From the NCBI GenBank assembly GCA_030918015.1, contig JAUPTP010000065.1, positions 1-8,443 of the forward strand: DNA of 8,443 nt, written 5' to 3'. Made by a program: the position numbers and the translations under genes. Positions 6,078 through 8,443 of the stretch are shown in pieces (the first letter of the stretch is position 1; every line of letters starts with the position of its first letter). The DNA is from Pseudomonadota bacterium. GTDB lineage: Bacteria > Pseudomonadota > Gammaproteobacteria > Burkholderiales > Burkholderiaceae_C. The notes under the pieces are model-generated. The model ran no database searches. It was not told the DNA's origin and saw nothing but the letters and a program-made list of their open reading frames with translations.

Positions 6078-7938
6078 GGCGGCCACGCAGCAGGCCTGGC
6101 GCCAGCTCGAGCGCCGCCTGCGCCTGCTGCACGGCTTCGGACTGCTGGTCTACAGCGTCACGACGCCTGCGCTGGCCGAGGCCCTCAAGGCGCGTCTGAG
6201 CGAGCACCTGCGCCGCCAGGGGCGCCGCCTGATCGTCATCGGTTCGTCCCATCCAGAGCGCTTCGCCGAGCTGTCGCTCAAGGCCTTGTTCGGTGTTCCT
6301 CAGCCTGCCGATGCCGGGGCCTGCTGGCTGGAGGTGCATCGCGGTGCCGGTCTCGCGCCCTGGGATGCCGAGCGGCGTGAACTGCTGCTCCGCCTGAACG
6401 AGCGGCGCAGCATCCTGGAGGCCGAGCGCCATGTCCCGCTGATCCTGCTGCTGCCTGCAGGCGGCGCGGCCGAGATGGCGCATCTCGCGCCCGACCTGTG
6501 GCATGTCCGGCTGCAGTCGGTCGAGCTGGCCGCGATGGAGCAGGCGGTCCGGTCCGACGGGGTTGACAGGACCGTCGCGCAAACTTTCTGGGTGCCCACG
6601 CCGGAGACCGAGGCAGAAGTCGAGGCCGCTCTGAGCTACTGGTTAGACCAATGGCGAGTGAACTTCAACGGCTTCTCTGCCCACGAACTACAGTTCGATC
6701 ATCCTCAGATCTGGAGTCTGTCGCTATGGGATGGGCGACGCGCAGCTGATGTTTGCTTGCAGCATGGTCGCCTCGAACAGGCGCGCATGGTTGCGGAAGA
6801 TGTACTGACCTTGGCTAGGCTACGTGTCCATGCTGACGGCAGACTGCCCTTGACCCAGCGTCTGCGGGATGTGTCGGTCGCCCTTGACATGCTGGGTCGA
6901 GTTGTAGAGATCAGTGGCGATTTGCGTGGCGCGGAGAAGGCCTATCTTGAAAGCTTGGAGATCAGCCGGGAGCTTGTGAAAAAGCAGCGAGCGGGTCCGC
7001 AGGTGCTTCGAGATGTGTCGGTATCGCTGGACAACGTCGGCCGAGTGGCTGCGGCACAGGGGGCTTGGGGCGTGGCTGAGGCTGCATACAAAGAAAGTCT
7101 GCAGATCAGGCGCGAACTGGCGGAGCAGCAGGTAGGCATGCCAGATGTGCTGCGCGATGTCTCTGTCGCATTAGATAACGTGGGACAAGTGGCACTGGTT
7201 CGTGGAGATGTGCATGAGGCGCAGGAGGCCTATCAGGAAAGCTTGGCTATGCGCCGGAAGCTTGTGGCGACTTTGGGCAAAACGACGCAGACCTTGCGCG
7301 ACCTGTCCGTATCGTTGAGCCATGTCGGCGAGATTGCACAGACACAAGGCGACTGGCAGGGAGCTAATGCAGCGTGCCAGGAAGGGCTGCAGCTTAGTCG
7401 TGAGTTGATGGAAAGGTTAGGTGCCACGCCGCTGGCTCTGCGCGACTTGTTTGTGTCTTTGAACCATGCAGGGGTTGTCGCGCAGTCCCAGGGCGACTGG
7501 CATGGTGCAGAAATGGGGTACCGTGAAGGTCTCGACATCAGTCGACAACTGGTAGGGAAGCTGGGTGGCCATCCGCAGGCGTTGCGCGATTTATTGGTCG
7601 CGTTGAATAACGTGGGCGAGGCTGCTCAAGCCCTGGGTGACAGCCTCGCTGCTGAAGATGCTTATAGGCAAAGTCTGGCAATCAGCCAGCAACTGGTGGA
7701 GAAGACAGCAGAGAGCCCCGAGGCGCTCGACGATCAGGCCTATGCCTTGATGAGGCTGGCGACCCTTCGGCAGCCCGTCGATGCGGAACGGCTGTCAGAA
7801 GCGGCGACAATCTATGCTTCGCTGGCCCGGCAGTGTCCCCAGGTCGCGGCCTATGCCGATCAGCTCGCGCTGATCCAGGACCTGCTCGATACCCGCAAGA
7901 ACGCTCTTCCCGACCCCTGTCCCGACGACTCCAAGTGA
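6031..7938 (+). CDS. TPR-repeat protein with degenerate NTPase-like (iSTAND-like) N-terminus
   Basis: 635-residue soluble protein. Residues about 25-165 have a P-loop-NTPase-like strand pattern (FGLLVYSV 36-43; RRLIVIGSS 65-73; ACWLEVHRG 97-105; PLILLLPA 136-143) but no Walker A or B. LNERR (122-126) and APDLWHVR (153-160) are landmarks I associate with inactive-STAND-type domains, a tentative match. Residues 166-277 are a helical linker. Residues 278-565 hold six exact 48-residue TPR-type repeats, each opening LRDxxVxLxxxG and containing a helix like AEEAYxESLxIRRxL; a seventh, decayed unit follows. The C-terminal 60 residues are helical and end acidic. The ATG at 6031 overlaps the ATPase gene by 47 bases in the +1 frame; no other ATG, GTG or TTG start precedes the N-terminal domain. 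The repeat part is lower in GC than its surroundings. The role is probably protein or ligand sensing with the upstream ATPase, inferred from architecture. Confidence 0.82.
   Translation: MTPAASPLRPALQPPEAATQQAWRQLERRLRLLHGFGLLVYSVTTPALAEALKARLSEHLRRQGRRLIVIGSSHPERFAELSLKALFGVPQPADAGACWLEVHRGAGLAPWDAERRELLLRLNERRSILEAERHVPLILLLPAGGAAEMAHLAPDLWHVRLQSVELAAMEQAVRSDGVDRTVAQTFWVPTPETEAEVEAALSYWLDQWRVNFNGFSAHELQFDHPQIWSLSLWDGRRAADVCLQHGRLEQARMVAEDVLTLARLRVHADGRLPLTQRLRDVSVALDMLGRVVEISGDLRGAEKAYLESLEISRELVKKQRAGPQVLRDVSVSLDNVGRVAAAQGAWGVAEAAYKESLQIRRELAEQQVGMPDVLRDVSVALDNVGQVALVRGDVHEAQEAYQESLAMRRKLVATLGKTTQTLRDLSVSLSHVGEIAQTQGDWQGANAACQEGLQLSRELMERLGATPLALRDLFVSLNHAGVVAQSQGDWHGAEMGYREGLDISRQLVGKLGGHPQALRDLLVALNNVGEAAQALGDSLAAEDAYRQSLAISQQLVEKTAESPEALDDQAYALMRLATLRQPVDAERLSEAATIYASLARQCPQVAAYADQLALIQDLLDTRKNALPDPCPDDSK
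6862..7725 (+). repeat. Six tandem 144-base units encoding 48-residue TPR-type repeats
   Basis: Units begin at 6862, 7006, 7150, 7294, 7438 and 7582, each exactly 144 bases, without insertions or deletions between them. A seventh begins at 7726 (LDDQAYALMRLA) and loses the pattern. At protein level neighbouring units are roughly half identical (26 of 48 between units 1 and 2 by my count). The invariant parts are LRD at the start, the central AxGxxxxA turn and the ESL/EGL helix. The DNA copies have diverged, so this is an old array of coding repeats rather than a recent slippage expansion. Confidence 0.88.
7935..7938 (+). other. GTGA stop/start overlap between the TPR gene and thrC
   Basis: The TGA stop of the TPR gene (7936-7938) shares three bases with the GTG start of thrC (7935-7937). 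The bases just upstream (GACGACTCCAA) contain no Shine-Dalgarno. Translation of thrC is therefore likely to depend on ribosomes finishing the TPR gene (termination-reinitiation). This follows from the sequence layout; the mechanism is inferred. Confidence 0.7.
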
Positions 7939-8443
7939 AATACATCAGCACCCGAGGCGACCAGACCCCCCGCCGTTTCTGCGAGATCCTGCTGGAGGGC
8001 CTGGCGCCCGATGGCGGTCTGTACCTGCCGGTCAGCTACCCTGTGGTCGACGCGGCCAAGCTGGCGCGCTGGCGCGGCCTCTCATACGCCGAGCTGGCCT
8101 TCGAGATCCTGTCGCTCTACATCGACGACATTCCGCCGCTGGACCTGAAGGCGCTGGTCGACAGGACCTACACGGCCGAGGTCTTCGGCACCGCCGCGAT
8201 CACGCCGCTCACCGCGCTGGAGCCGGGCCTGTGCCTGGAGGGCCTGTCCAACGGCCCGACGCTCGCCTTCAAGGACATGGCGATGCAGCTGCTGGGCAAC
8301 CTGTTCGAGTATGAACTGGGCCGCCGCGGCGAGCAGCTCAACATCCTGGGCGCCACCTCGGGCGACACCGGCAGCGCGGCCGAGTACGCGATGCGCGGCA
8401 AGAAGGGCGTGCGCGTCTTCATGCTCAGCCCGCACGGCCGCAT
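7935..8443 (+). CDS. thrC: Threonine synthase, N-terminal part (partial)
   Basis: 169 codons plus two bases are seen before the right edge; a full enzyme would be about 470-480 residues. It converts O-phosphohomoserine to threonine using PLP. The start (MKYISTRG) is the standard N-terminus of the E. coli/Burkholderia type of threonine synthase, so the GTG at 7935 is well supported. FCEILLEGLAPDGGLYLP (15-32) is a family hallmark. The Schiff-base lysine is Lys113 in PTLAFKDMAMQ, and the phosphate-binding loop region GATSGDTGSAA spans 139-149. In this group it normally follows hom closely; here the two accessory genes separate them, yet the thrC reading frame is complete from its first codon. 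Confidence 0.95.
   Translation, partial: MKYISTRGDQTPRRFCEILLEGLAPDGGLYLPVSYPVVDAAKLARWRGLSYAELAFEILSLYIDDIPPLDLKALVDRTYTAEVFGTAAITPLTALEPGLCLEGLSNGPTLAFKDMAMQLLGNLFEYELGRRGEQLNILGATSGDTGSAAEYAMRGKKGVRVFMLSPHGR

Noticed and set aside
4584..6086. A 500-codon open frame on the minus strand opposite the ATPase gene
   Set aside because: Same antisense-composition artefact; the plus strand carries intact Walker motifs and a coherent protein.
6565..6593. A perfect TTGACA inside the TPR gene as a possible internal promoter
   Set aside because: At 16-18 bases downstream there is only TTCTGG-like sequence and no -10 element, so it is probably a chance match.

Overview
The window looks like chromosome of a high-GC betaproteobacterium, most likely order Burkholderiales. 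GC is about 70% by eye over the core genes, and the gene order PIN/PhoH protein, bcp, Mth938-like protein, alaA, hom, thrC resembles a block I know from that order. The genus cannot be read from the sequence. No rRNA, tRNA, CRISPR array, transposase, integrase or phage gene is visible.

Left part, minus strand (1-1984): the N-terminal half of a PIN-PhoH family protein (runs off the left edge), the peroxiredoxin gene bcp, and a small Mth938-like gene. Between bcp and phoH there is a clear intrinsic terminator that sits only about 20 bases before the phoH start, and a possible promoter upstream of it. bcp has a perfect TATAAT element overlapped by an inverted repeat. Its product lacks the usual resolving cysteine at CP+5.

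Middle, plus strand (2105-4699): alaA (pyruvate-forming/alanine aminotransferase) and hom (homoserine dehydrogenase with ACT domain), 48 bases apart and probably cotranscribed. They start from a short divergent region shared with the Mth938-like gene.

Right part, plus strand (4713-8443): two accessory genes lie between hom and thrC, which are normally close neighbours in this group. The first encodes a 454-residue P-loop ATPase with a C-terminal winged-helix-like region. The second encodes a 635-residue protein with a degenerate, P-loop-less NTPase-like N-terminus and an exact tandem array of six 48-residue TPR-type repeats. The spacing is tight throughout: 13 bases from hom to the ATPase, a 47-base overlap between the two accessory genes, and a 4-base GTGA overlap between the TPR gene and thrC. 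The pair therefore appears embedded in a threonine biosynthesis operon and should be expressed with it. ATPase plus TPR sensor plus inactive-STAND-like domain resembles known NTP-dependent conflict (immune-type) modules, but no effector domain is recognisable here. This is the most interesting part of the window. The repeat part of the TPR gene also has visibly lower GC (about 50-60%) than the flanking DNA, including its own N-terminal part.

How they work together: hom and thrC supply the committed and final steps to threonine, AlaA links pyruvate and alanine through glutamate, and Bcp removes peroxides. The inserted pair is not metabolic, and its job is inferred only from domain architecture and context.
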